Shown here: positions 43,832 to 53,373 of the stretch, in pieces | Numbering within the stretch: position 1 is the stretch's first letter | Layout of the letters: each line of letters begins with the position of its first letter | Source of the DNA: JACDCA01 sp963810305 | Lineage (GTDB): Bacteria; Acidobacteriota; Vicinamibacteria; Vicinamibacterales; 2-12-FULL-66-21 | Assembly: GCA_963810305.1 (NCBI GenBank) | Contig: CAWEMY010000007.1 | Location: 62,001-126,000 of the forward strand | Direction of reading: 5' to 3' | Length of the DNA: 64,000 nt | The notes under the pieces: generated by a model | What the model was told of the DNA's origin: nothing | Databases searched by the model: none | Seen by the model: only the letters and a program-made list of their open reading frames with translations | Program-made: the position numbers and the translations under genes

Positions 43832-44833
43832 TTAGCGCTTTTCGACTTCGATCGAAACGGGGCTCGTCACGCGCGCAGTCACCACCGTTCCGCTCGGCAG
43901 CGTCGCAGCATTCCTCCCGCCGGCCATCACGACCGCCGTGCCGCCGGCCGCTCCTGCCGCACCGCCCATCAGCGCCCCTTTGCCGCCTCCCAGAATCGCG
44001 CCCAGTACCGCGCCACCAATGGCGGCGCCGCCGATCTTCTTGGAGCTCTCGGACGACACCGAGTCACCCTCACGGTAGATCGTGTCCGTCCGCAGATCCA
44101 CCTGGCGGCCGTCAGCGAGCACCAGCGTGTGGAAACGCACGCCGAGACGGGCGCGCTCCTTGATCTTCCCTCCGCGCTCTACGAGCGTCACGGTTCCGAG
44201 CATTCGCGATCCGGACGGGATTGCGACGCGGCCATCGGCAAGGACTTCCCTGGTGACCCGCGCAGCGACGCGATCTTCGACCACGGCGGTCTCACTGGAG
44301 ATGGACGACTCGATCTCGAGACCGATGACCGACGATGTCGGAATGACGAGCTCTTCGAACGTCGGCGTCGGCGTGGCAGGCGGAGCGGGTGGGTCGCGGC
44401 GCGGCTCGGCGCGGGCGACTTCAACGGCCGGTTCCGCCGTCTCCAGCGCGGGTTGTGATGCAGGACGCGACTGGCGCACCGGCTCGACCTCCCGCGGACT
44501 GACGCGCGGCGCCGGCGGGGCCACACGCGGTGTTGAGCGCGCGACTGCTGCTTCGGGGCGACGAGTGACCGGGGCTGCTGGCCGCGTCCGGGCTGGAGCC
44601 GGAAGCTCGACAGGCTGGGGCGCCGGGACGACCGCGGCCGGTGCGACCGCCGGTTCAACGACGGCTTCGGTCTCGCTGACCGGCTGCGCCGGCGCGGACG
44701 GTGCCGAACTGGCCGGTGCCGACGCCTCGGCGGTGGCGGCAGAACCGCTCCGGCCGGCCACATAAGAGCCGGCGACCGCCGCCGACAGACATCCAGCCGC
44801 GAGCAGCGCGACAGCAATTGGTCGAGACATCAT
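43832..44833 (-). CDS. Periplasmic protein with Pro/Ala linker, TrbI/VirB10-like beta domain and glycine zipper
   Basis: The 333-residue protein starts at 44833 (M-M-S-R-P-I-A-V-A-L-L-A-A-G) with GGGAG upstream. A membrane anchor is followed by a long Pro/Ala/Val-rich linker (about residues 35-165). A beta domain with I-P-S-G-S-R-M-L-G-T-V-T and L-A-D-G-R-Q-V-D-L-R-T-D resembles the TrbI/VirB10 barrel. A glycine zipper (G-G-A-A-I-G-G-A-V-L-G-A-I-L-G-G-G) and a final V-T-A-R-V-T-S-P-V-S-I-E-V block end it. It has no conjugation neighbours, so a cell-envelope spanning role is more likely than secretion; function unknown. Confidence 0.65.
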   Translation of the reverse strand: MMSRPIAVALLAAGCLSAAVAGSYVAGRSGSAATAEASAPASSAPSAPAQPVSETEAVVEPAVAPAAVVPAPQPVELPAPARTRPAAPVTRRPEAAVARSTPRVAPPAPRVSPREVEPVRQSRPASQPALETAEPAVEVARAEPRRDPPAPPATPTPTFEELVIPTSSVIGLEIESSISSETAVVEDRVAARVTREVLADGRVAIPSGSRMLGTVTLVERGGKIKERARLGVRFHTLVLADGRQVDLRTDTIYREGDSVSSESSKKIGGAAIGGAVLGAILGGGKGALMGGAAGAAGGTAVVMAGGRNAATLPSGTVVTARVTSPVSIEVEKR

Positions 44834-45074
44834 GGCAAATACTCCCTGGACGCTCTTGCATGAGCAATAGACGTACCCCGCGGCGACCGCTAAGAACAGG
44901 AAAAACAGGCGCATTTCACCGTATTCTCGGCCGACGCCTCGGGCTGCGACATACAGCGGGGACAGAGTTTGTCCTCCCTGCAGGACCGCGGGAGCGTCTA
45001 ATAGTTGTGTGCGGCCGTTTTGCGCCGATTGGCGACGGTACCGCCGTTGCAGCCCGGCCGCGCTGGAGGTTTCA

Positions 45075-45626
45075 ATGCGCCCGCTTTTCTTCGCATTTCT
45101 ACTTACATTTTCCCCCGCGGCACTCAGCGCCCAGACGCTGACGACGCGCGATATCGTCTCGCTCACGAAGGCCGGTCTCGGCGAAGAAGTGCTGGTGGCG
45201 CTGATCGAGGTGCATCGCTCCGTGTTCCCGGTGGACGGTGACACGTTGATGATGCTGAAGGACGCCGGCGTGCCTCAAAACGTCATCGTCGCGATGGTCA
45301 GGAGCGGCCGTGACGTCCCGCAGCCCGACCCACTGCCCGAACCGCAGGAGCCGGCCGTCGTCACCCGGCCGACTGCTGCTCCGCCGCAGGTAGTCGTCAT
45401 CGAGCATCAGAGTGAGGACCGACACGTCCGTGAAGTCGCCGTGCCGGTGGCCTACCCCGTCTATGTGCCGCTCGGCGTGCACCGTCCGCGGTCGGTTGAA
45501 TCGATTCGCCACGTCGAACCTGTCTACTGGGGTTTTGGCGGCAAGCTCCGGCCGGACGCGTGGAAGCCGTCCGATTCGTCACACCACAAGCCGTTCTGGT
45601 TGGTGGAGGGACCGCAAAAGAAATAG
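45075..45626 (+). CDS. Secreted hypothetical protein with helical N-domain and Pro-rich tail
   Basis: The 183-residue protein starts at ATG 45075 with GGAGG 7 bases upstream. A signal peptide (M-R-P-L-F-F-A-F-L-L-T-F-S-P-A-A-L-S-A) precedes a small helical domain (T-T-R-D-I-V-S-L-T-K-A-G-L-G-E-E-V-L-V-A-L-I-E). After P-Q-N-V-I-V-A-M-V-R-S-G the rest is Pro-rich with V-P-V-A-Y-P-V-Y-V-P. The helical repeat (twice x-x-x-x-D-A/K-x-G-x-x-x-x-V-I/L) looks like a domain seen in many acidobacterial envelope proteins. No function can be assigned. The 241 bases before it hold no gene; nothing else notable was seen there. Confidence 0.7.
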   Translation: MRPLFFAFLLTFSPAALSAQTLTTRDIVSLTKAGLGEEVLVALIEVHRSVFPVDGDTLMMLKDAGVPQNVIVAMVRSGRDVPQPDPLPEPQEPAVVTRPTAAPPQVVVIEHQSEDRHVREVAVPVAYPVYVPLGVHRPRSVESIRHVEPVYWGFGGKLRPDAWKPSDSSHHKPFWLVEGPQKK

Positions 45627-45631
45627 CGCTG

Positions 45632-46747
45632 CTACGCCGCGCGGTCCCGAAATTTTTTCTTCAGCGCCTGGGCGATCCTGACGGCCGCCGGCACGAGAAC
45701 CGCGGCGCCGATCAGCGCGTCACTCGGTTTCATCGGCGGACGTTCGACCGCGCGAGGCTGTCGATCGATGTCACAGTTCTCGTCGTCGGAGAATGGAACG
45801 ACATCGATCTCCCGGCCCTTCCGTTTCTTCTCGTAGGCGCGAGCGGCCATCGGCCCGATCTTTTTCTTCTCCCCCGGTACTTTCTCGCCAACATCCTTGC
45901 CGTACGGAGAGGCATGCTCGATCTCCGAATTGAGCTCCGCGCCCATCAGGATGGCAAGGCCTGAGAGATAGAACCACAACATCAGGACCATGACGCCGCC
46001 GATGACACCGTAGGTTTCGTTGTAGGTGCCGAAACGCGCCACATACAACTTGAACCCGAGTGATACGGCCAGCCACAGAAGCGTTGCCAGGACCGACCCG
46101 GGCGTGATCCAAACCCAGTCCTGCTCGACATCAGGGCCGTAGTAATAGACCAGCGCGATTGCCGTCGCCACCAGCACGAACACGATCGGCCACTGCAACA
46201 GCTTCCAGACGGTCACGAACACCGGACCCAGGTTCATCGTGTTCGCGATGCGCTCCGCGATGGCCGGCCCGGCCACGACCAAGCGTCATCGACACGAGGA
46301 CGAAGAGCGCAAGGCCGACCGTGAGTCCGAGCGCGGTCAACCGCACTCGCCACCACGGGCGACCCTTCGGTGATGTCGTACGCGGCATTCAACGTCGACG
46401 TCATCGAGAGCACCGCATTCGAACTGCTCCAGAGCGTAAAGAGGAAGGCAAACGTGAGGATGCCCGCCGGCGTTGGTGTTGGCGATCTGAGCGATCTGAT
46501 CCGTCACGATCTTGGTGACCTCGCCAGGCGCGACCCGGCTGAGCATCGCGACGATCTCGTCCATGAGATTCTCGATGGGGAAGAAGCTCGCAATCGAGAT
46601 CAGCGCCAGGAGCGCCGGGAACAACGCGAAAAAGAAGTAGTACGCCTGCTGCGCCGCCAGATTCAGGACATCGTCGGCCCACGCCTCGTTGAAAGTGCGT
46701 CTAAACAGGTCGCCCCAGCTGATCGGTATTTTGAAACGTTCAAGCAT
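45632..46747 (-). CDS. YihY/virulence factor BrkB family membrane protein, three frameshifts
   Basis: Corrected to about 370 residues. The start at 46747 (M-L-E-R-F-K-I-P) leads into the YihY block N-L-A-A-Q-Q-A-Y-Y-F-F-F-A-L-F-P-A-L-L-A-L. Next are T-F-A-F-L-F-T-L-W-S-S-S-N-A-V, A-A-Y-D-I-T-E-G-R-P-W-W, and V-M-V-L-M-L-W-F-Y-L-S-G-L-A-I-L-M-G-A-E-L-N-S-E with its helix. Six membrane helices fit the family. Three +1 shifts are needed within 180 bases: about 46462, 46362 and 46283 (in reading order). A charged C-terminal tail (K-K-K-F-R-D-R-A-A) follows. Former RNase BN naming of this family is not supported. Confidence 0.9.
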
Positions 46748-46823
46748 GCGTTTCGAAAAAGCAAGCCGGCTGCCATTCGTGCTATAACGCCTCGTTTCGC
46801 TGGATGTTTTTCCTGGAGGATCT

Positions 46824-49800
46824 ATGACTCGCTGCATGCCTCGTACACGCGCCAAGGGTGCGAAGGGTGGCTTCGCACTCGTTCTCGCGTTCGTGGCTCT
46901 TGGTGCCCCGGCGGCGTCCCCTTCTGCGCAAAGCCGGACGCCGGCCCCCGCCAAGCAGAAAGTCGACGAAGCCTATACGGCGAAGATCAAGGAGTTCCTG
47001 CAGGATCCGAGGATTTCGACCGAGCTCGTCGACCATCTTCCCGCGTCCGACACCGTGCCCACGCCGCTCAAGGTTCTCGGACGGATCGTCGGCACTCCCG
47101 GCGAGCTGACCTATGCGAAAGATATTTACCGGTACTACGAAGCGATCGATAAGGCCTCTGACCGCATCGCGATGTGGAACATCGGCAAGACCGAAGAGGG
47201 GCGCGACATGGTGGCACTCGCCGTCTCGGACGAAGCAACCATCAAGCAGATCGACAAGTACAAGGGGATGATCGCGTCGCTCACGGATCCGAGGAAAACG
47301 AGCGAGGAGCAGGCGCAGCAGCTGATTCGCACGGCGAAGCCGATCTACTGGATCACCAGCGGCATGCACTCGACCGAGAACGGCGGCCCGGAGATGCTGA
47401 TCGAGCTGCCGTACCGGCTGGCGGTCGGCGAGACTCCCTTCATCCAGCAGATCCGCAACAACGTGATCACGCTGATCACCCCGGTGATCGAGGTGGACGG
47501 GCGCGAGAAGCAGGTCGACACCTACTACTTCAACAAGAAGCGGGCGCAGGGAGATTCGCGGCTGCCGTTGATGTACTGGGGCAAGTACGTCGCGCACGAT
47601 AACAATCGCGACGGCATGGGGCAGTATCTCGCGCTCACCAGGAATGTGACGAAGACCTTCCTGGACTGGAAGCCGACGATCATGCACGACCTTCACGAGG
47701 CATCGACGTATCTCTACGCATCGACCGGTACCGGGCCGTACAACGAGCAGATCGATCCGATCACGATCGACGAGTGGTGGCTGCTGGCCAAGACCGAAGT
47801 CATGGAGATGACCAGGCGAGGCGTACCGGGCGTGTGGACCTACGGGTTCTACGACGGCTGGGTGCCGAACTACATGTTCTTCATCGCGCACGCGCACAAT
47901 TCCATCGGCCGCTTCTACGAGGTCATGGGTTACGGGCCGGAGAACCGGACGGTGAACGCTCGCCGCAACGACGACCAGCCGGGAGTGGTTCAGACCGAAT
48001 CCGCCGCTGCCGATCGATTCAGTGGGGGCCGCGGAACAACACCAACATTCAGCAGTCCGGCATCCTGATCGCGCTCAATCACCTGGCGAAGAACAGGGAG
48101 ACCTATCTCGAGAACTACTGGGTGAAGAACAAGAATGCCGTGAACAAGGGGAAGAGCGGCCCCACTTATGGCTGGGTGATCCCCGCGACGCAGAAGCGGA
48201 AGTCGGATGCGGCGCAGGCGGTGAACGATCTGCGCACTCAGGGGCTCGAGGTGCACACCGCGTCTTCAGCCTTCAAGCTGGGGTCGATCGACGTGAAGCC
48301 GGGTGACTACATCGTCCGCGGCGATCAGCCGTACCGGACGATCGCCGACATGTACTTCGCCGTCCAGAACTACGCGCCGAGCAATCCGCGTCCGTATGAC
48401 GACACCGGCTGGACGTTCCCATACATGCGGAACCTGGTGATCAGGCCGGTGACTGACAAGACGCTCTTGACGCAGCAGATGACCGCAATCGCGAAGGACG
48501 TCGTCGCGCCGGGGGGCATCGAGGGAACCGGGCCTGTCGTCGTCGTCGATCACACCACCGACAATGCGCTGGTCACACTGCGCTTCAAGCATGCGGACGT
48601 GAAGATGTCCGCGGCCGAAGCGGAGTTCGAGGCGGCGGGGCGCAAGTTCCGTCCAGGCGCGTTCATCATCCCGAACGCCGACCGGACCAAGCTCGATGCG
48701 ACGCTGAAGCAGCTGGGGCTTTCGGGATTTGCGATGGCCGCCGCGCCCACGGTTGCGACGCATGATCTCGACGTGCCGAGGATCGGGTATGTCCACAGCT
48801 GGTCAAACACGCAGAACGAAGGCTGGGTGCGCGCCGCATTCGACACGTATGGCGTCCCGTATACCTACTTCGCTGACATCAAGCTCCGCGAAGGGAACCT
48901 CCGGCAGAAGTATGACGTGATCGTGTATCCGCACGTCGGCGGTAACGCCGAGGGGCAGGTGAACGGAATCCCCAAGGGGGGCGGCGCGCCGCTGCCGTAC
49001 AAGAAGACCGCGCAGACACCGAACCTCGGTGGCATTGACGAAGCGGACGACATTCGCGGCGGCATGGGTTGGGAAGGTCTGATGGAGCTGGTGAAATTCG
49101 TCCAGCAGGGAGGGACGCTTCTGACCGAAGGTGCGACGTCGGTGATCTTCCCTGAGTACAAGATCGCGAGCGGCGTGACGGTGGAGAATCCGTCGGGCCT
49201 GTTCGTCCGCGGCTCGGTGATGCGCGGGATCGTGTCCGACCGGACGAGTCCGATCGCCTACGGCTACGACGCGCAGGTGCCGGTCTACTTCAGTCAGTCC
49301 CCCGTCCTCAATGCGGGCGGCGGCGGTGGCGGATTCGGCGGCCGCGGAGGTGGAGAGGGCAACATCCCCGGCGTCGGCATGGACATCACGCCGATGGCGA
49401 ATCAGAACAACCGCCTGTCCGCGTTCGATCCGGAGAACATCGCGTCCTCTCCGCCTCTCCGTCCGGTGCGCGCTGGTGCGACGGAGGGTGGTGGCCGTGG
49501 CGGGCCGGGTGGCGGCCGCGGTGGCGGCGGCCGCGGCGGCTTCGGCGGTGGCGACGGCGGCGCCGACCGTCCGCGGGTCATCGTCCAGTTCCCCTCGAAT
49601 CCTGACGAGATGCTGCTGTCCGGCGTCCTCGTCGGGGGTCAGGCGCTCGCTAACCGCGTCCAGGTCGTCGACATCCCCGTCGGCCAGGGTCATGTCGTCT
49701 CCTTTGCCATCCGCCCGTTCTGGCGCTGGCAGACGCAAGGCACATTTTTCCTGGGGTTCAACACGATCCTGAACTGGAACGACCTGAACGCCGGCCGTCC

Positions 49801-49843
49801 CGCCCCGCAACGGACGACGCCAACCGGGGGTCAGGCCCCTTAA
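46824..49843 (+). CDS. M14 family metallocarboxypeptidase-like protein, frameshifted
   Basis: ATG 46824 has TGGAGG upstream and opens a signal peptide (A-L-V-L-A-F-V-A-L-G-A-P-A-A). The M14 zinc motif G-M-H-S-T-E-N-G-G (H-x-x-E) is present, then P-V-I-E-V-D-G, H-D-N-N-R-D-G and M-H-D-L-H-E-A-S with the third ligand His. +1 shifts at about 47979 and 48013 bracket a third-frame segment R-E-W-F-R-P-N-P-P-L-P that joins on to S-I-Q-W-G-P-R-N-N-T-N-I-Q-Q-S. The C-terminal half has a ThuA/GATase-like region and Gly-rich tracts (G-G-G-G-G-F-G-G-R-G-G, G-G-R-G-G-G-G-R-G-G). Corrected length about 1,005. The TAA stop is inside a perfect 30-base palindrome. Confidence 0.88.
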
Positions 49844-49856
49844 GGGGCCTGACCCC
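49827..49856. repeat. Perfect 30-bp palindrome GGGGTCAGGCCCC / GGGGCCTGACCCC
   Basis: Two head-to-head 13-base arms around CTTAAG-like centre form a perfect dyad of 30 bases. It contains the stop of the M14 gene and lies 29 bases beyond the 3' end of the RAYT transposase gene. The same arm recurs three times at 51606-51693 and three times at 55901-55989. GGGGTCAG also starts the 99-bp elements. Confidence 0.9.
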
Positions 49857-49885
49857 GATTCTGCAATCCCTTACGGATAAAGGGG

Positions 49886-50470
49886 TTAAACGGACGATTC
49901 TGCGGTGGTGCAGGGGTCGTCATTTGGTCCGCTCTCCGGTCGCGGCGTCGTGACGTCCACGTAATCGGCCCAGTTCTTCGGCAGCTCGATTGGGCACGGC
50001 GATAGAAAACTCTCTTCGCCCCCCTTCGTCCTCATCCACAAGCTGCACCACCTCCAATCCCGCGCGCTCTCCACCAGCTTCGCGGCGAGCGCGTTCGCTT
50101 CCACATAACGGATGGTGGCGAGCAACCGGCGCTCGCTCTGGCAGATGTGATTCCGATACCGGTCCTGGTAGAGATGACCGGTGCCGACAAGCTCGTGGAA
50201 GGTGTGGTATCGCCGAACATGCGTACTGGTCAGCCAGTGCATGAACGCAGAAAGTGAAACATCCGGGTCCGTCCACAAGACGAGATGCCAATGATTCGGC
50301 ATCAGGCTGTATGCGATGAGTCGCATTCCAAATTTCTCGCACGCCTCGCGCAAGACGTCGGTAAACGCTTGATAGTCACCGTCATGATGGAAAATTACCT
50401 TCCTCCGATTTCCGCGATTCACGACGTGGTGAATGGCTCCCGGAGGCGTCTGCCGAAGAGTTCGAGCCAT
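49886..50470 (-). CDS. REP-associated tyrosine transposase (RAYT, Y1_Tnp domain)
   Basis: The 194-residue protein begins M-A-R-T-L-R-Q-T-P-P-G-A-I-H-H-V-V-N-R-G-N-R-R. The HuH motif P-N-H-W-H-L-V-L and the catalytic Tyr in I-R-Y-V-E-A-N-A-L-A-A-K-L-V are intact, as is G-H-L-Y-Q-D-R-Y-R. This is the IS200/IS605-related family that mobilises or maintains REP palindromes, not an IS transposase with its own ends. GGGGTCAGGCCCC palindromes nearby (49827, 51606, 55901) are its likely substrate. Single-copy and full length, so probably active or recently so. Confidence 0.93.
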   Translation of the reverse strand: MARTLRQTPPGAIHHVVNRGNRRKVIFHHDGDYQAFTDVLREACEKFGMRLIAYSLMPNHWHLVLWTDPDVSLSAFMHWLTSTHVRRYHTFHELVGTGHLYQDRYRNHICQSERRLLATIRYVEANALAAKLVESARDWRWCSLWMRTKGGEESFLSPCPIELPKNWADYVDVTTPRPESGPNDDPCTTAESSV

Positions 50471-50531
50471 GGATCCTCGCTGCGAGTGCAGTCAAGGAAC
50501 ATGCCGGTTGGCTATCATCGCAACGGGGCCT

Positions 50532-51614
50532 ATGAGCATGCGCGTCGCAGTCGTCGGCGGAGGAATCATCGGGTGTGCGTGCGCGTTCGAGCTCGCTCGC
50601 CGGGGAGCGGACGTGACGGTATTCGACATGAGACATCCCGGCGGCGGAGCCACGCAGGCGTCCGCCGGCATTCTCGCTCCATATGTTGAGGGTCACGCCA
50701 ATGAGGCGCTCCTCGACCTCGGCATTCGTGGACTGGATGTGTACGACGAATTCGTCACCGAGGTTCGACGCGCTGCCGATGTGGAGTTCGAGTATCGGCG
50801 ATCAGGATCCCTTGAACTTGCGGACAGTGAGGCTCGCTCGACAGCATTGCTTTCGAAGGCGAAGCCCTGGCTGGAATCGGGTGTGCTCGAATGGCTGGAC
50901 AGCTCGCAAGTCAGCGCTCTTGAACCGGCCGTCCGGACGACGCAGTGCGGCGGACTGTTATGCCGCGTCCACGGGCATGTTGCCGTGGCGCCTTTCATGA
51001 CGGCTCTGGTGCGAGCGGCTCAGCGAATCGGTGTTGCGTTTCGTACCGGCCGCGTCGTCGATGCAAGCTTCGACAACTCCCAGTGCGCTGTTATTACCGG
51101 CGAGGGTCGTTCCCATTTTGACCGGATCGTTTTGAGCACGGGCAGCTGGGCCTCGCTCCTCGATCCGCTCGATGAGATCAGGGATGCGATCAGACCCATC
51201 CGAGGCGAGTTGGTGGTGCTGTCGTGGTCAAGTACGCCGATTCGGCGCGTCCTGTGGGGACCCTCGTGCTACATCGTCCCGTGGCAGGACGGCACGTTAT
51301 TGGTCGGCGCGACAGCGGAGGATGTCGGCTTCGACGAGCGCGCAACCGTTCGCGGGCTGTCTATGCTGCTGGCGGCCGCAGGCGACCTACTTCAGGATCT
51401 CGACAGAGCGACCTTTCTAGAGGTTCGCGTCGGCCTGCGCCCAGCGAGTTCCTCTGGATTGCCGCTGATTGGCCCGTCGACCGTGGACTCCCGTCTCGTT
51501 TACGCGACCGGCCATTTTCGGAACGGTGTGCTGCTGGCCCCACTAACCGCAAAGCTTGTCGCCGGCTATCTTATTGAAGGCCAAAGAGATGCAGCTTTCG
51601 AAATCGGGGCCTGA
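50532..51614 (+). CDS. FAD-dependent amino acid oxidase (glycine oxidase ThiO / DadA family)
   Basis: The 360-residue enzyme starts at ATG 50532 (50538 possible) with R-V-A-V-V-G-G-G-I-I-G-C-A-C-A-F-E-L-A-R-R-G as the FAD loop. G-A-T-Q-A-S-A-G-I-L is the substrate-side motif of ThiO-like oxidases, G-H-V-A-V-A-P-F the next, and V-Y-A-T-G-H-F-R-N-G-V-L-L-A-P is the C-terminal FAD block. It would oxidise glycine or D-amino acids, fitting thiazole synthesis or D-amino acid use; no thi genes are near. Its last residues E-I-G-A and the TGA come from the REP-like arm GGGGCCTGACCCC. Confidence 0.88.
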   Translation: MSMRVAVVGGGIIGCACAFELARRGADVTVFDMRHPGGGATQASAGILAPYVEGHANEALLDLGIRGLDVYDEFVTEVRRAADVEFEYRRSGSLELADSEARSTALLSKAKPWLESGVLEWLDSSQVSALEPAVRTTQCGGLLCRVHGHVAVAPFMTALVRAAQRIGVAFRTGRVVDASFDNSQCAVITGEGRSHFDRIVLSTGSWASLLDPLDEIRDAIRPIRGELVVLSWSSTPIRRVLWGPSCYIVPWQDGTLLVGATAEDVGFDERATVRGLSMLLAAAGDLLQDLDRATFLEVRVGLRPASSSGLPLIGPSTVDSRLVYATGHFRNGVLLAPLTAKLVAGYLIEGQRDAAFEIGA

Positions 51615-51693
51615 CCCCAAATTGCGCCGCCCGTGCGCTAGCCGGGGTCAGGCCTCGTTTTGGACACGCCGCCGCTACCTGGGGTCAGGCCCC
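51606..51693. repeat. REP-like triplet: one reverse and two forward GGGGTCAGGCCCC arms
   Basis: Arms at 51606-51618 (reverse), 51644-51656 (forward, one mismatch) and 51681-51693 (forward) are separated by 25 and 24 bases. The same order and spacing occur at 55901-55989. The first arm supplies the ThiO stop and the last ends 4 bases from the convergent tolC stop. Confidence 0.9.
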
Positions 51694-51697
51694 GTTT

Positions 51698-53281
51698 CTA
51701 TCGGACGGCGACCTGCTGCGCGGTCTCGAAGGCGACTACGGCGAGCTGGTACTCGAGGAAGGATTGCAGCTCGTTGTTCCGGGCGATCGCGAGATCGCGC
51801 TGCGCCTGGATTACCAGAAAGCTGGTGGACATCCCGACATCGAAGCGCTTCTGCTCGGCCTCCAGCCGCTGCTCCGCCAGCTCGCGCGACAGGCGCGCGG
51901 TTTCGGTTCGCTGCTGATTCTGCTCGAGCCGCCACGCCGCTTGCCGCACTTCGCGGACGGCGGTTGTCTCCAGGCTTCGCAACTGCGCCGCCGCCTGGTC
52001 TTTCTCGATCCGCGCTCGCGCGAGATTCGCTTCAGCCGCGCTCTTGCCCAACGGATAGCTGAACGTCAGCCCGAGCGTCCAGGTGGGATAGTCCAGCGTG
52101 AACAATTGCCCGAGGACGTTGGAGTACCCGGTCACCTCGGACCCGACCACGACCCCGGGAAACCCTCCGGTCCGAGCCAAGCGAGTCCCGCCCGCCGAGT
52201 CCCCCAGATAGTTCGCCTCGAGGCGCAGGTCCGGCTTCGTCTCGCTCTTCGCGAGCGCGATGCCGGTCTCCGTGATTTCGATCTCCTTGCGGACGCGCTG
52301 CAGGTCGGTGCGCTCAGCCAGCGCGCGGCGGACGGCCGCGTCGATATCCGGCGCTGGACGAATGGGCGGGACGCGATCGGCGGGGTCGAGTCTCAGGCTC
52401 CAGAAATCCGCGCGCTTCGAATCGAAGATCAGCGTCCGGAGATTATCCTCGGCCTGCCGCGCCAGCGTGCGCGCGACGATCAGGTTCTCACGCCGCTGCG
52501 CAACTTCCGCGCGTGCGGCGACGAGGTCGAGGGGCGGCGATTGCCCCACATCGACCCGCGCTCGGTTCGTGCGCTCCAGTTCCTGTGCGAGATCGAGGGC
52601 GCGCTGCTGCACGTCCACCAGTGCGTTCGCGGCGACGAGCAACCAGTACGACCGCTCGGCGTCGGCGGTTGTGTTGACAGTCTCTTCCAGCAGCCGCACG
52701 TCCGCAATCGACTGGTTGCGGATCGCGATGTCGACCTGCGCCCGCGTGAAGTCGATGGCGAAATCCCTCCACAGCGGCTGTGAGAACGCGACGTTCAGAC
52801 GCGCGGTCGTCGACGGATTGAAGCTCGAGATCAGGCTATTCGTCGTCACCCGCGCCGTGTCGAGGCCGACCTGATAATTGCCGCCACCCCACGGCATCAA
52901 CTGGATGACGGACGTATTCGCGGACCAGGTGCCGGTCTCGAGGCCGGTCTCCGCAAACAGGCTGGGCGGCTGCAGCTGCCGGTTGCGCTGAATGCCCGAC
53001 TGCAGTGTCGGGATGAACGCCGCCTTCGCTGCATCCACGCGCTGGTGGCTGATCGCCGGATCGTAGCGACTCACGGCCAGGTCAGGATTGTTTTCGACCG
53101 CAAGGCGAACGGCTTCGTCCCTCGTCAAGCGCAGCACATTGTCGCCCGGCGCGGTCTGCGTGCCCGTCGTCGTCGGCGGGCCCGTCTGCCCGACAGCCGG
53201 AGAGGCGACAAGCAACAGCGCCATCAACAGGCACGCCGCTGTGTTCGGGATTTGAATTGCACGGGAACTGATTGAACACAC
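51698..53281 (-). CDS. TolC family outer-membrane efflux protein
   Basis: The 527-residue protein starts at GTG 53281 with GGAGG about 11 bases upstream; a signal peptide is present (A-A-C-L-L-M-A-L-L-L-V-A-S-P-A-V-G). Two OEP repeats follow, with long coiled coils (R-T-L-A-R-Q-A-E-D-N-L-R-T-L; A-R-L-S-R-E-L-A-E-Q-R-L-E-A-E-Q-K-R-F) and barrel strands (W-T-L-G-L-T-F-S-Y-P-L). It forms the outer channel of tripartite pumps or type I secretion. No inner-membrane pump or adaptor gene lies next to it. A TetR gene directly upstream on the same strand is probably its regulator. Confidence 0.92.
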   Translation of the reverse strand: MCSISSRAIQIPNTAACLLMALLLVASPAVGQTGPPTTTGTQTAPGDNVLRLTRDEAVRLAVENNPDLAVSRYDPAISHQRVDAAKAAFIPTLQSGIQRNRQLQPPSLFAETGLETGTWSANTSVIQLMPWGGGNYQVGLDTARVTTNSLISSFNPSTTARLNVAFSQPLWRDFAIDFTRAQVDIAIRNQSIADVRLLEETVNTTADAERSYWLLVAANALVDVQQRALDLAQELERTNRARVDVGQSPPLDLVAARAEVAQRRENLIVARTLARQAEDNLRTLIFDSKRADFWSLRLDPADRVPPIRPAPDIDAAVRRALAERTDLQRVRKEIEITETGIALAKSETKPDLRLEANYLGDSAGGTRLARTGGFPGVVVGSEVTGYSNVLGQLFTLDYPTWTLGLTFSYPLGKSAAEANLARARIEKDQAAAQLRSLETTAVREVRQAAWRLEQNQQRTETARLSRELAEQRLEAEQKRFDVGMSTSFLVIQAQRDLAIARNNELQSFLEYQLAVVAFETAQQVAVR

Positions 53282-53373
53282 GACTGAATTACCTCCAGAA
53301 CGGACCCACTCGCGATCCGCAGGATCGCAGGCATCCAAGAATTATGGAGCGGAACGACATTCCGTGAGTTTCG

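Noticed and set aside
49886..50470. Calling the Y1 transposase a complete IS200/IS605 element
   Set aside because: The sequence matches the RAYT branch and lacks element-specific end hairpins flanking it on both sides; it is better seen as a domesticated single gene.
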